Of a stretch of DNA of 33,005 bases, positions 1 through 6,758 are shown piece by piece; the stretch's first letter is position 1; the number at the start of each line of letters is the position of its first letter. The notes below the pieces were generated by a model. That model was not told where the DNA came from and made no database searches. It saw only the letters and a program-made list of their open reading frames with translations. Origin of the DNA: a virus; the IMG/VR virus record IMGVR_UViG_3300009034_000142, positions 1 through 33,005 of that record. One strand, written 5' to 3'. A program made the translations under genes and the position numbers.

Positions 1-52
1 ATCATTAGAGAAAAAAGAGGCAACATTTTTGGGTAAATATGTTGCCAGTTCA

Positions 53-119
53 TAACCCCTTGAAATCATTAGCTTTTTGGGATTTAACTACCATCAGCTA
101 ACCCATTGAAATCATTAGC
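53..119 (+). repeat. 21-bp direct repeats TAACCC(C/A)TTGAAATCATTAGC
   Basis: Two copies (53-73 and 99-119) differ at one base. The first eight bases of the window (ATCATTAG) match the 3' part of the same unit, so at least one more copy probably lies just upstream. Start-to-start distances would be about 64 and 46 bp, which is irregular. An 8-bp inverted repeat (GGCAACAT 19-26 / ATGTTGCC 39-46) lies between the partial and first full copies. They could be iterons or protein-binding sites. Confidence 0.6.
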
Positions 120-279
120 AATCCCCCCCATTTTCCTATATGCAAGCCAAATACCCCGACCAAAACCGGCGTACTGTATGGACTAGGGAAATTTCAACAA
201 AATCCAAAACTTAACAAGAGTGTGTCAAAAAGAACACACTTCCTTATCAGTAATGATTCGCAAAAGCCATTTTCTGTAG

Positions 280-693
280 GTGTTCAATTGAAAACGGTTT
301 CTTTAAATATACCCTATACTTACCTCAAAAAAAACCGACTTCAATTGAAGTCTAAATGTCAATCCTCAAAAAAAATGTAAGCCCTTAAACCCTTACTGGG
401 ATTATGTTTCAACAATTTAACAGATATATATATATATTTAATAATAATAATATTATTTATTTATTTATTTATATACATATATATAGGCTCTTCTCTATTT
501 ATATATTTTTTTATATTTCTATATGTATCTATCTTTTTCGGCTAAATTTCTGTCAAAATGTTGTAAGTCCCTCGTAGTAAGGCCATGCTTTGAATTGTAA
601 AATGTAAGTCTTGACAGTTAGTTTTCAATTGAAGTCGAAAAAAATTAAGGTAATTATTTAATATGATTAAAAAAAACGAGTTCAATTGAACAC
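280..693. promoter_or_regulatory. Four copies of palindrome GNNTTCAATTGAANNC
   Basis: Sites at 280-295, 337-352, 621-636 and 678-693 all share the perfect 10-bp core TTCAATTGAA with a G and C at the outer ends. The 337-352 copy (GACTTCAATTGAAGTC) is a perfect 16-bp palindrome. They occur as two pairs (starts 57 bp apart in each pair) flanking an A/T-only tract. This spacing and symmetry indicate recognition by a dimeric DNA-binding protein, such as a repressor or replication initiator. No candidate protein in the window can be assigned to them. Confidence 0.65.
420..530. other. A/T-only low-complexity tract
   Basis: This segment consists almost only of A and T, with runs of TA, TAA and TTTA repeats. 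It lies between the two pairs of TTCAATTGAA palindromes. Such a tract would melt easily and could serve as a DNA-unwinding element if the region is an origin. It carries no reading frame. Confidence 0.5.
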
Positions 694-733
694 TTACACA
701 ATTTGCCTTTTGATAATCATTCCTAATAATAAG

Positions 734-763
734 GTGTAATCACTTTATAAGATGTGATAACAC
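734..763. promoter_or_regulatory. Inverted repeat GTGTAATCAC / GTGATAACAC
   Basis: Two 10-bp arms (734-743 and 754-763) with one mismatch are separated by 10 bp of A/T-rich DNA. The arms are one helical turn apart centre to centre times two, which suits binding by a dimeric regulator. No poly-T run follows, so a terminator is less likely. Confidence 0.4.
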
Positions 764-879
764 TTTTTCTTAAAAAGAAACATACCCACGCCCTCCTGGG
801 CGCATATACCAATTAGGTCCAAGGTGCCTGAGATGGTATTTTGGGACACCACCGGGGCCAGATTTTTGATCTTCTTTGT

Positions 880-893
880 AGGTCATATGACCT
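880..893. promoter_or_regulatory. 14-bp perfect palindrome AGGTCATATGACCT
   Basis: A perfect palindrome with no spacer in gene-free DNA. It is an operator-like site by symmetry only, and no binding protein can be named. Confidence 0.35.
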
Positions 894-1010
894 TTTAGGG
901 GTAGAGTCTCATAAATGATAGTAGTAAAAACTTCCTCAATTTCTCAGGATCTATACCAAATAGATAGATTCTTTACAAAAAGGGGTGTGGGTGGAAGGGA
1001 GAGGGGTTAA

Positions 1011-1045
1011 TGTTCACTATTTTGTGAACATCCATTATTAATGGA
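1011..1045. promoter_or_regulatory. Two abutting inverted repeats
   Basis: TGTTCAC-tatttt-GTGAACA (1011-1030) is directly followed by TCCATTA-t-TAATGGA (1031-1045). The 7-bp arms are perfect in both. A further CATTATGGA half-site follows. They lie about 150 bp upstream of the first gene and look like operators of its promoter, although the promoter itself is not evident. Confidence 0.45.
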
Positions 1046-1109
1046 CATTATGGATTTGTGGGCAGAAAGGGGTATTTTCTACCTTCCTAGTATTAAAAAC
1101 AAATATAGC

Positions 1110-1138
1110 TTGTTAACCAAATATATAGTGGTTAACAA
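1110..1138. promoter_or_regulatory. Inverted repeat TTGTTAACCA / TGGTTAACAA before the first gene
   Basis: Perfect 10-bp arms (1110-1119, 1129-1138) are separated by 9 bp of A/T-only DNA, 48 bp upstream of the first start codon. Each arm contains the palindrome GTTAAC. The same hexamer pair recurs in the hairpin at 21310-21333, so one regulator could act at both places. This is inferred from symmetry and position. Confidence 0.45.
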
Positions 1139-1186
1139 AATCTATTTCCCCTTGATTTTTAATAAACACTTTGTTAAGAATAAATC

Positions 1187-2065
1187 ATGAATTTCAATAA
1201 ATTTTGGTCAAAGAGGCCAATAGTAAAGAGGGAGGGTGATAGGGTTTATGTATCGGTGGTTTTTACTTGGCACCTTCCCGATATGATAAGGCTTAAAGAT
1301 TATTATGAGGATCAGGGTAAGGAAGTAATTATTGGGGGACCCGCCGCGAAGCTTTATTACAATCTGGATGAAGCATCCCCCATCAACTTCTTAAATATAC
1401 ATAATCCCTATGCCACATTTACCAGCAGAGGATGCCCCGAGAGCTGTAATTTTTGTGCCGTACCTAAAATTGAAGGACCCTTAAGAGAATTAAGGGTATG
1501 GGAACCTAAATCCATTATCTGTGATAATAATTTTCTAGCTTGTTCCAAGAAACATTTTGATGGGGTTATAGACAAGCTTAAATCATTGGAATGGATAGAT
1601 TTTAATCAAGGCCTAGATGCTAAATACCTGACTGATTATCATATATCCAGGATCACCGAACTTAAACTCCACAAACTGAGACTAGCTTGGGATGATATAA
1701 ATGACGAAGTGCAGTTTATGGATGCTGCCCAAAAGCTCATAAAGGCAAGGATTCCCAAAAGAAAGACCTCGGTCTATGTTCTGATCGGTTTCACCGACAC
1801 CCCGGAAGATGCACTTTATAGATTAAAAATGGTTAAGGATTTGGGATTCTATACAACTCCAATGAGGTATCAACCCTTGGATTGCTTGGAGAAAAATAGC
1901 TATGTGGGAAAAAACTGGACCAATGAGTTACTTACAAAATATATGCGATATTGGAGCAATCGGAGGATTGTGGAAACAATACCCTTTGAAGAATTTGATA
2001 ACACAAGGAGGGGTACTTGCTGGAAGAAGAAGGGGCAACTGGATCTATTTCCCCTTGACACCTAA
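1187..2065 (+). CDS. Radical SAM superfamily protein
   Basis: The 292-residue product carries a CxxxCxxC cluster at C83, C87 and C90 (RGCPESCNFCAVP), the signature for binding the 4Fe-4S cluster that cleaves S-adenosylmethionine. It is preceded by a short domain (VIIGGP near residue 50) that resembles the Rossmann-like N-terminal part of B12-binding/radical SAM proteins. The substrate cannot be read from the sequence. Phage radical SAM proteins are known in nucleotide or tRNA modification, but this one is not a recognisable QueE. The start is ATG without a good ribosome binding site; it follows the operator-rich region and is probably the first gene of the rightward transcript. Confidence 0.8.
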   Translation: MNFNKFWSKRPIVKREGDRVYVSVVFTWHLPDMIRLKDYYEDQGKEVIIGGPAAKLYYNLDEASPINFLNIHNPYATFTSRGCPESCNFCAVPKIEGPLRELRVWEPKSIICDNNFLACSKKHFDGVIDKLKSLEWIDFNQGLDAKYLTDYHISRITELKLHKLRLAWDDINDEVQFMDAAQKLIKARIPKRKTSVYVLIGFTDTPEDALYRLKMVKDLGFYTTPMRYQPLDCLEKNSYVGKNWTNELLTKYMRYWSNRRIVETIPFEEFDNTRRGTCWKKKGQLDLFPLDT

Positions 2066-2115
2066 TTAATAGTTTGTTAGTAATTGTAAAAATATCAATA
2101 AAGGAGAAAAGAACT

Positions 2116-2316
2116 ATGATTTTAACTGAACAACATATATTGGAATTCCGAATTGAGCTTGAGGAGCTAATAACAAAAAGGGAGGGATGGGTTGTCACCA
2201 ATCAAGAAGACGAATTTCATCGCAGGCTCCCAAGTTTTAATCAATATGATTTTGAAAACCTTGAGCAACAAATGCGTGAGTTAAGGCAAAGACTGATAAG
2301 TTTAGGTGAAAAATAG
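2116..2316 (+). CDS. Small helical protein, unknown function
   Basis: A 66-residue acidic product, mostly predicted helix with a heptad-like C-terminal half (ENLEQQMRELRQRL). I chose ATG at 2116 because AAGGAG lies 8-9 bases upstream; an in-frame TTG at 2074 would add 14 residues but lacks such a site. I do not recognise the family. The position directly after the radical SAM gene suggests co-transcription. Confidence 0.6.
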   Translation: MILTEQHILEFRIELEELITKREGWVVTNQEDEFHRRLPSFNQYDFENLEQQMRELRQRLISLGEK

Positions 2317-2394
2317 TCCAAATAAAGGAAGCACCCCAAAGATGTATCGACATCCTTACATAAACCCCGATATTTTAATACAGGAGCATTATAG

Positions 2395-2859
2395 ATGAAG
2401 CAGGCCAAGGGTTCTCATGATTGTGTAGCTGCTGTGGCTGCCATGGCAACTAGCACTACGATTGAAAAATTTAAGGAATTTTTCGGTCAAAAGGATGCCT
2501 ATTCTGACTGGGAAGCCTATATTTACTTCATGCTTCACGGCTATACCTTGGGGGTTGGGGTAAATATTGAAAATGGTGTAGATCCAAACAAGGTGGTATT
2601 TCGGATAGATTTAGACATAATACAGTTCCCAGCCTATATTGTTGTTGAATCTGAAACCATTGAGGGGGCAACACACGCCATTTATTGGGACGGAGAGATT
2701 CATGATCCCAATCCCGACTCACCGGATGGACGCTCTTTTTCCAGTTATAAAATCAAAAAAATCATGCCGATTAGTAAGGTAAAAGATTTCACAAACTGTG
2801 AGAGAAACAAAATTATAAGTTTAGCCACGTGCCTGTATCATGGGGAAGTAGGTGGGTAG
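2395..2859 (+). CDS. C39-like papain-fold cysteine peptidase
   Basis: The 154-residue product begins with HDCVAAVAAMA, matching the catalytic-Cys helix of C39-like peptidases (C10). It later has GATHAIYWDGEIHDPNP, the typical His strand followed by DPNP, giving a Cys10/His94/Asp104 triad. No signal peptide or leader-transport domain is visible, so it acts in the cytoplasm or is a stand-alone fold member. AGGAG precedes the ATG by a good distance. Phages often encode such small proteins; the substrate is unknown. Its 3' end overlaps the proposed structured RNA at 2842-2931. Confidence 0.65.
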   Translation: MKQAKGSHDCVAAVAAMATSTTIEKFKEFFGQKDAYSDWEAYIYFMLHGYTLGVGVNIENGVDPNKVVFRIDLDIIQFPAYIVVESETIEGATHAIYWDGEIHDPNPDSPDGRSFSSYKIKKIMPISKVKDFTNCERNKIISLATCLYHGEVGG

Positions 2860-2931
2860 GTTAAGAGCCATGGGAACCTTAGCCGAGAGGCCGATTGGAA
2901 AGTGGGTGTGAATCCCACCTTCCCCTACCCT
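2842..2931 (+). ncRNA. Candidate structured RNA, tRNA-like or bistable
   Basis: The gap between the peptidase stop and the next gene can fold in two exclusive ways. Fold 1 is tRNA-like: GGGGAAG (2842-2848) pairs with CTTCCCC (2919-2925), TA fills positions 8-9, and GTGGG-tgtgaat-CCCAC (2902-2918) imitates a T-arm. Fold 2: GGGTAGG (2854-2860) pairs with CCTACCC (2924-2930), enclosing the same local hairpin, followed by a T-rich tract. Also GGTGGG (2851-2856) can pair with CCCACC (2914-2919). No proper anticodon arm is found and the T-loop lacks the conserved TTC, so a functional tRNA is unlikely. A regulatory RNA or tRNA remnant is possible. Confidence 0.35.
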
Positions 2932-2951
2932 ATTTTTTATATGTGTGTTAA

Positions 2952-3677
2952 ATGAAAAGAAGTGGGTGGCCTGAATCCGAAATAGAATTAGCAAAACCAG
3001 TGATTCAATGGCTTCAAGATCACAAATGGGAAGTGTATCAAGAGGTTCAGATTTCCGCCTATGGTAATATTGCAGATATCGTGGCAGTTCAAGGGATAAT
3101 TGTATGGATAATAGAATGCAAGCGGTCATTAAGTATTGCCGCTATAGGACAGGCTTTTCATTGGAAGTATACTGCCAATTATATCTCTATAGCAACTCCA
3201 TCTCGTTATATAAGACGGGCTACTTTTGGGCCTGAGATACTTCAGGTATTTGGCTTTGGGCTTTTAAGGGTGCATAAAACTTGGGATAGTTTTGATATTC
3301 ATGAAGTTGTTCGGCCACAATTAAATCGGAAAAGAAATGATAAGGTCCTTAACTCTAAATGGCTTCGGGATAAATTGGTAGAGCCTCAAAAAACCTTTGC
3401 TGAGGCAGGTAATCCGAATGGCCAACGCTGGACACCCTTTCAAGAAACTTGCCATAAGATTTTACGAGAGGTTGAAAAACAACCAGGATTAACTATGAGG
3501 GAGCTTTTAGAGAGAATAAATACACATTATAACTCTATATCTACGGCTCGCACAGCCATTGTTAATTGGGCAAAGCAGGGTGTGATAGATGGTGTTTGTG
3601 TGAGATATGAAGGTAGAAAAATAAGACTATTTCCGACTTCAACATTTCCTCTTGACAACGAACAAAATGTTTGTTAG
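2952..3677 (+). CDS. PD-(D/E)XK nuclease-like protein with C-terminal winged helix
   Basis: In the 241-residue product the first 80 residues show the restriction-endonuclease-like core: a helix, NIADIVAV with D42, and IIECK with E55 and K57, which together form the D-ExK catalytic motif. A C-terminal region (about 160-235, TMRELLERINTHY) looks like a winged helix for DNA binding. Such proteins cut or process DNA, for example in recombination or host-DNA attack; the precise role is not shown. The ATG at 2952 lacks a strong ribosome site and follows the structured RNA, which may control its translation. Confidence 0.6.
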   Translation: MKRSGWPESEIELAKPVIQWLQDHKWEVYQEVQISAYGNIADIVAVQGIIVWIIECKRSLSIAAIGQAFHWKYTANYISIATPSRYIRRATFGPEILQVFGFGLLRVHKTWDSFDIHEVVRPQLNRKRNDKVLNSKWLRDKLVEPQKTFAEAGNPNGQRWTPFQETCHKILREVEKQPGLTMRELLERINTHYNSISTARTAIVNWAKQGVIDGVCVRYEGRKIRLFPTSTFPLDNEQNVC

Positions 3678-3685
3678 ATACTAAT

Positions 3686-3868
3686 ATGGTCTATATGAAA
3701 AGAGAAGAACTTGTTAGTGAAATCAGGCAATTAAAGAAAGAGGTTGAATACTGGAAGAAACGCACAGAATACTGGAAGACAAGGGCTACTGAGCTTCAGA
3801 AAAGTTTAGGTGTAGAGGTCATCCAACGATTGAAAAAGATCAAGGAGGAGAAGATACGAAAAGCATAG
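3686..3868 (+). CDS. Small coiled-coil protein
   Basis: A lysine/glutamate-rich coiled coil of about 60 residues with a WKKRTEYWKTR repeat. The start is uncertain: ATG at 3686 or 3695, or TTG at 3671 overlapping the previous stop; none has a clear ribosome site. Near its end the in-frame heptamer G-AAA-AAG (3832-3838) could allow -1 frameshifting into the next open frame, which has no standard start codon. Function unknown. Confidence 0.45.
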   Translation: MVYMKREELVSEIRQLKKEVEYWKKRTEYWKTRATELQKSLGVEVIQRLKKIKEEKIRKA

Positions 3869-4065
3869 TTGAAGAATTTGGGGAGTTTTTAGATCTGAGG
3901 CTTGAGGCAAATAAGACTTTGTGTAAATCCTCAACTGAAACTGGGGATAAAGAGCTTAGGCGGAAGGCCATAACTCGGTGTATAGAAATAGAGCGCATTA
4001 AAGAGAAATTTCGGGAACTATTTTATAAGGAGTATAGGGAAAATGAAAATCCTTACGATTTCTAA
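3838..4065 (+). CDS. Frame -1 extension lacking a standard start, small basic helical protein
   Basis: From the TGA at 3790-3792 to the stop at 4063-4065 the frame stays open but contains no ATG, GTG or TTG. The translated part has normal coding character (RRKAITRCIEIERIKEKFREL). It may be reached by -1 slippage at G-AAA-AAG (3832-3838) in the preceding gene, by initiation at a rare codon (an ACG lies 7 bases after the strong AAGGAGGAG at 3842-3850), or it may be a decayed gene. The coordinates given start at the first codon after the slippery site. It overlaps the next gene by 23 bases. Confidence 0.35.
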   Translation, partial: DQGGEDTKSIVEEFGEFLDLRLEANKTLCKSSTETGDKELRRKAITRCIEIERIKEKFRELFYKEYRENENPYDF

Positions 4066-4396
4066 TAAAGATGTCTTCAAGAAAGACCCTGCCGAACTCA
4101 AGGCCTATATCCAAGAGAAACTAAAGGAGGCCGGATTCAACCTGACAAGGCCCATAAAACCAGAGCTTCTATCCGACAGTTGGGTTTATAAGCAGGAGGA
4201 TGACCCAGAGGTCTGTGCCATTGATCCCCATAGTTCATGTGAAGGTATCATTCCTAACGACTATTGTGAAGATTGTGAGACTCCCTGTTGCACCATGGCG
4301 GAACTAAAGTCCTCCGCAAAAGAGCAATATAAGGAAGATGGAAAAAGGATTGGTGCGAAAGTAAAATGGGTAGAAATTAATGATAAAAAATCCTAA
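4043..4396 (+). CDS. Cysteine-rich hypothetical protein
   Basis: A 117-residue product with seven cysteines clustered between residues 58 and 83 (for example CEDCETPCC), which could bind zinc or an Fe-S cluster. The N-terminal 40 residues look like an alpha/beta fold. AAGGAG lies 10 bases before the ATG. No family recognised. Confidence 0.55.
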   Translation: MKILTISNKDVFKKDPAELKAYIQEKLKEAGFNLTRPIKPELLSDSWVYKQEDDPEVCAIDPHSSCEGIIPNDYCEDCETPCCTMAELKSSAKEQYKEDGKRIGAKVKWVEINDKKS

Positions 4397-4438
4397 TTTT
4401 TTGTAAATATTCGTCAAGAATTGCACAAATTGCATAAA

Positions 4439-4615
4439 ATGCCTGGAATAACGATAAAAATGGAACTTGATAAGAAAACTCCTAAAAGGATTCGTTATAG
4501 GGCTTCTCAAAAGAGGATGTCAAAGCATACCCTGCTTTCTATCCAGAAAGATATCCTTATGGATGCTTTCGGCAATGATATACCTGAGAAAATCAAGGTA
4601 TGGGTGGAGGGATAG
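4439..4615 (+). CDS. Small basic hypothetical protein
   Basis: A 58-residue lysine/arginine-rich product (KKTPKRIRYRASQKRMSKH) that could bind nucleic acid. ATG 4439 was preferred over TTG 4421; a third choice is the methionine near 4460. No clear ribosome site. Its stop overlaps the next start as TAGTG. Function unknown. Confidence 0.45.
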   Translation: MPGITIKMELDKKTPKRIRYRASQKRMSKHTLLSIQKDILMDAFGNDIPEKIKVWVEG

Positions 4616-4791
4616 TGGCTGCTAAGGTTTATTTCATTCTATATCTGGCTCTTTTTCTAAAAGGGAATTATGACATTTTATCTAACACCCATAGATATGC
4701 ACCTAAGGTCCTTTTCTGGTTTCAATTAGTGGTTACCTCTCTGTGTTTACCGATCATATATTGGGCGTTTCGGCACCTTTGGGAGATGTGA
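4615..4791 (+). CDS. Small two-span membrane protein
   Basis: A product of 58 residues with two hydrophobic segments (about residues 4-18 and 35-52) joined by a short charged loop. The GTG at 4615 is preferred over ATG 4600 because GGAGGG lies just upstream and the start overlaps the previous stop. It could be holin-like, but it is far from the main lysis cassette. Function unknown. Confidence 0.45.
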   Translation: MAAKVYFILYLALFLKGNYDILSNTHRYAPKVLFWFQLVVTSLCLPIIYWAFRHLWEM

Positions 4792-5099
4792 TGCGGTGTA
4801 ATTTCTGTGATGATAAGACTTTTCAGGGACATAGGATTTGTACCCTAAAAAAGAACCACTTTGCTATGTGTGATGGGGATAGGTGTATCCTACCATTTAT
4901 AAGAGAAGTGCTTTTAACCCCAAAAGAACCAACCTATCCAGCGTCAAAGAAGAAGCTTATTGATTATAAATCTCTCCAGTCCCATTTTGAGACATTCTTC
5001 AGTAATCTTACTGTAAGATACGGGACAGAACTATTTCCCATAAAAGAATTGGCGAAGAGTCTGGTTAATTTGGTGAAGAGCCATGAAATGGAAAAGTAA
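4791..5099 (+). CDS. Small protein with N-terminal Cys cluster
   Basis: The 102-residue product starts with MRCNFC and has further Cys/His residues to about position 32 (RICTLKKNHFAMCDGDRC), suggesting a zinc-binding module followed by a helical tail. ATG 4791 overlaps the previous stop as TGATG with GGGAGA upstream, so the longer GTG start at 4743 is not needed. No family recognised. Confidence 0.5.
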   Translation: MRCNFCDDKTFQGHRICTLKKNHFAMCDGDRCILPFIREVLLTPKEPTYPASKKKLIDYKSLQSHFETFFSNLTVRYGTELFPIKELAKSLVNLVKSHEMEK

Positions 5100-5634
5100 A
5101 CGAACCATCAAACAACATCCTAAAGAGCCAAGTGTAAAACGAAGTGTTATTAAAAAGGCAGTTAAAGAGGTAATCTCTCGTAGAAACAAAACGAAAATCT
5201 ATTTTGCTGCCCCATTCTTCACTATGGCCGAAAGGCTATGGAACAAAGAAGTGGCAACCCGTCTTCGCAACCATGGGTATGATGTTTTTCTTCCACAGGA
5301 ATCAGAGGCTAATGTTGCGAAAGAAGACGAGAGAGAAATCTATTTAAGTGATGTCAAGGCTATTGATGAAAGTGATATCATCGTGGCCGTCATGGATGGT
5401 TCAGACCCAGATTCCGGCACCTGTTGGGAACATGGTTACGCCGTTGCAAAGGGAAAGCTTGTTATATGTATTAGGACTGATTTTAGACGAGTGGGGCATA
5501 CTTCATTTTTCAATCTAATGATGGAACAATCAGCTAATATGATAGTTTTTGGATGGGATGACAACATTAATCAGTTGGTTGAGCAGATCGTTGTCAGTCT
5601 TAAAATCTTTAGTAGGAAGGAGGTAAGGAGATGA
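5083..5634 (+). CDS. Nucleoside 2-deoxyribosyltransferase
   Basis: After a lysine-rich extension of about 37 residues, the 183-residue protein shows the family core: KIYFAAPF at the start, DESDIIVAVMDG in the middle, and SGTCWEHGYA, where E116 is the expected nucleophile. These enzymes swap bases on 2-deoxynucleosides or hydrolyse them, thereby shaping the phage nucleotide pool. It overlaps both neighbours, pointing to a shared transcript. The basic N-terminal extension is unusual for the family. Confidence 0.8.
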   Translation: MKWKSKRTIKQHPKEPSVKRSVIKKAVKEVISRRNKTKIYFAAPFFTMAERLWNKEVATRLRNHGYDVFLPQESEANVAKEDEREIYLSDVKAIDESDIIVAVMDGSDPDSGTCWEHGYAVAKGKLVICIRTDFRRVGHTSFFNLMMEQSANMIVFGWDDNINQLVEQIVVSLKIFSRKEVRR

Positions 5635-5915
5635 CAATTTCAGAGGCTTTGGGCTGGATCAAAACTTTGAAGGCACGCCATAGCGAGTTGGTAAATCTCA
5701 GGGACCAGAATAGCTGGCGGGAGACCAGACGCTTAGGTGCTAATGCTGACAAAGAAGTTACCCAGGAACCCACTTACGATGTGAAAGAACTGGATCGTGG
5801 CGTGGCCAAGATTGCCCGGGAAATCAGGCGACTTGATGAGGCTATTAAAAAGACGAACGCTACCACTGAGGTAACAAGTTACACCAAGGATGAGAGTGTA
5901 CTGGATGTCTTTTAA
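5631..5915 (+). CDS. DIP1984/septicolysin-like helical protein
   Basis: A 94-residue, highly charged, two-helix protein. The pattern ELDRGVAKIAREIRRLDEAIKKTNATTEV resembles the end of DIP1984-family proteins, where a long helix closes with a (R/K)xNxxT motif. The ATG overlaps the previous stop (ATGA) behind a strong AAGGAGG. The function of the family is unknown; assignment is from memory of its pattern. Confidence 0.45.
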   Translation: MTISEALGWIKTLKARHSELVNLRDQNSWRETRRLGANADKEVTQEPTYDVKELDRGVAKIAREIRRLDEAIKKTNATTEVTSYTKDESVLDVF

Positions 5916-5942
5916 TTTTGGCCTATTTATCTACATTGAGGC

Positions 5943-6132
5943 GGGGTGGAGCGAAGTGGCTAGTCTCCTAAAGCGATCTGGGGAGACGATAATAAAACTA
6001 AGGGATGCAATTATAGCATGGGCAAGCCAGCTCTTTGTGTGTTGTGAATTATGGCCGGGTTTGCCGGAGCAGGATTATGGATTGTACCTATAGAGTTGGT
6101 TATAAATTATTGACCAGCCACTTGACCACCCC
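5943..6132 (+). ncRNA. Candidate structured RNA upstream of the RuvC-like gene
   Basis: A 241-bp gap contains a long-range helix: GGGGTGG (5943-5949) pairs with CCACCCC (6126-6132) and, after a small internal loop, AAGTGGCT (5954-5961) pairs with AGCCACTT (6116-6123). Inside are local hairpins GTCTCC/GGAGAC (5963-5968/5982-5987), ATGC/GCAT (6005-6008/6016-6019), GCTC/GAGC (6030-6033/6067-6070) enclosing CCGG/CCGG (6055-6058/6064-6067). This is a branched, about 190-nt fold ending 24 bases before the next ATG. It may be a stand-alone RNA or a 5' leader control element. No family recognised. Confidence 0.5.
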
Positions 6133-6156
6133 ATTTATTATTTATTTCGATAGGTT

Positions 6157-6645
6157 ATGAACAAACTGTTTGTTTTCATTGGCGTAGATCCTGGATGGAA
6201 AGGGGCTGCGGCCTGTTCTATAGGAAAGCTTACTTTTGTTCAAGATTGCCCAGGCGATCCCGGGGGCATTGGTTTTATAGTAGGCCAATGGACAAAATAT
6301 CAAAAGACCCATGAAATCCATGTACTTGTAGAGAGGGTTCATCAAAGCCCCACATTTGGAGCGATAGGAAATTTTCGCCTTGGTCAAAATCTCGGGTCGT
6401 GGGAAACGGCTCTTGCTATCTATAATATTAGCTATGAAACTGTCACACCATTAATATGGCAAAAATTAGTTACCCATGAGGCAGGGGCTAAAATCAAAGA
6501 AAAGGCATGGCGCTTCGCAAAAAGGAAATTTCCATTATTGGGCGATAAGCTCGGCAATAAAGTTCCAAGTAAAACAGCCAAGGCTCAGGGTTATGCCGAT
6601 GCCCTATGTATTATGGCTTATGCCATGAAGGAATTTAACTTGTAA
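6157..6645 (+). CDS. RuvC-like Holliday junction resolvase
   Basis: The 162-residue product has the RNase H-like RuvC motif IGVDPGWKGA (D11), a central acidic residue in VLVERVH (E59) and GYADALCIM near the end (D148), giving the metal-binding acidic triad. Its length fits stand-alone phage or bacterial RuvC, so it is not an IscB/TnpB-type protein with inserted domains. It would resolve branched DNA before packaging. No strong ribosome site is seen; the preceding RNA-like leader may control it. Confidence 0.8.
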   Translation: MNKLFVFIGVDPGWKGAAACSIGKLTFVQDCPGDPGGIGFIVGQWTKYQKTHEIHVLVERVHQSPTFGAIGNFRLGQNLGSWETALAIYNISYETVTPLIWQKLVTHEAGAKIKEKAWRFAKRKFPLLGDKLGNKVPSKTAKAQGYADALCIMAYAMKEFNL

Positions 6646-6674
6646 ATCCGAGGGTGAGAACAGGGGTTTCAAGG

Positions 6675-6758
6675 ATGGATATTTTTACTTTCTGGTTAGC
6701 TTATATCGTGCTGATAGTTGTAACTATTATTATTCTTTTGCATAGGAGATTAAAATGA
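6675..6758 (+). CDS. 27-residue single-span membrane peptide
   Basis: ATG at 6675 opens a short frame coding one hydrophobic helix (about residues 5-22) followed by HRRLK, a positive-inside tail. AGGGG lies about 8 bases upstream, and the stop overlaps the next ATG as ATGA, so translational coupling to the next membrane protein is likely. Function unknown; such peptides may be holin or antiholin partners. Confidence 0.5.
   Translation: MDIFTFWLAYIVLIVVTIIILLHRRLK

Larger units (their letters stand above)
1..1186. other. Gene-free AT-rich control region, candidate replication origin
   Basis: No convincing reading frame is present in about 1.2 kb, which is exceptional in this tightly packed window. 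The region holds near-identical 21-bp direct repeats, four copies of a 16-bp palindrome with TTCAATTGAA core, a long A/T-only tract, and several inverted repeats, each listed separately. This mixture (repeats plus an easily melted tract plus operator-like palindromes) is what phage replication origins and early control regions look like, but there is no initiator gene next to it to confirm the role. I saw no convincing promoter with both -35 and -10 boxes. Origin function is inference. Confidence 0.55.

Noticed and set aside
1-119. Possible end of a CRISPR array
   Set aside because: Repeats are 21 bp, differ from each other, and the spacings (about 43 and 25 bp) are unequal; no cas genes are present.
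2842-2931. Functional tRNA gene
   Set aside because: Acceptor and T-stem fit, but there is no anticodon arm and the T-loop lacks the TTC; kept only as a structured RNA candidate.
5890-6093. Open frame of 67 codons in the gap before the RuvC-like gene
   Set aside because: No ribosome site, unusual composition, and it overlaps the strongly folded RNA-like segment; more likely a chance frame.
5943-6645. OMEGA/IscB-like RNA-guided nuclease locus
   Set aside because: The protein is a compact 162-residue RuvC resolvase without HNH, bridge helix or arginine-rich parts; the RNA-before-RuvC layout alone is not enough.
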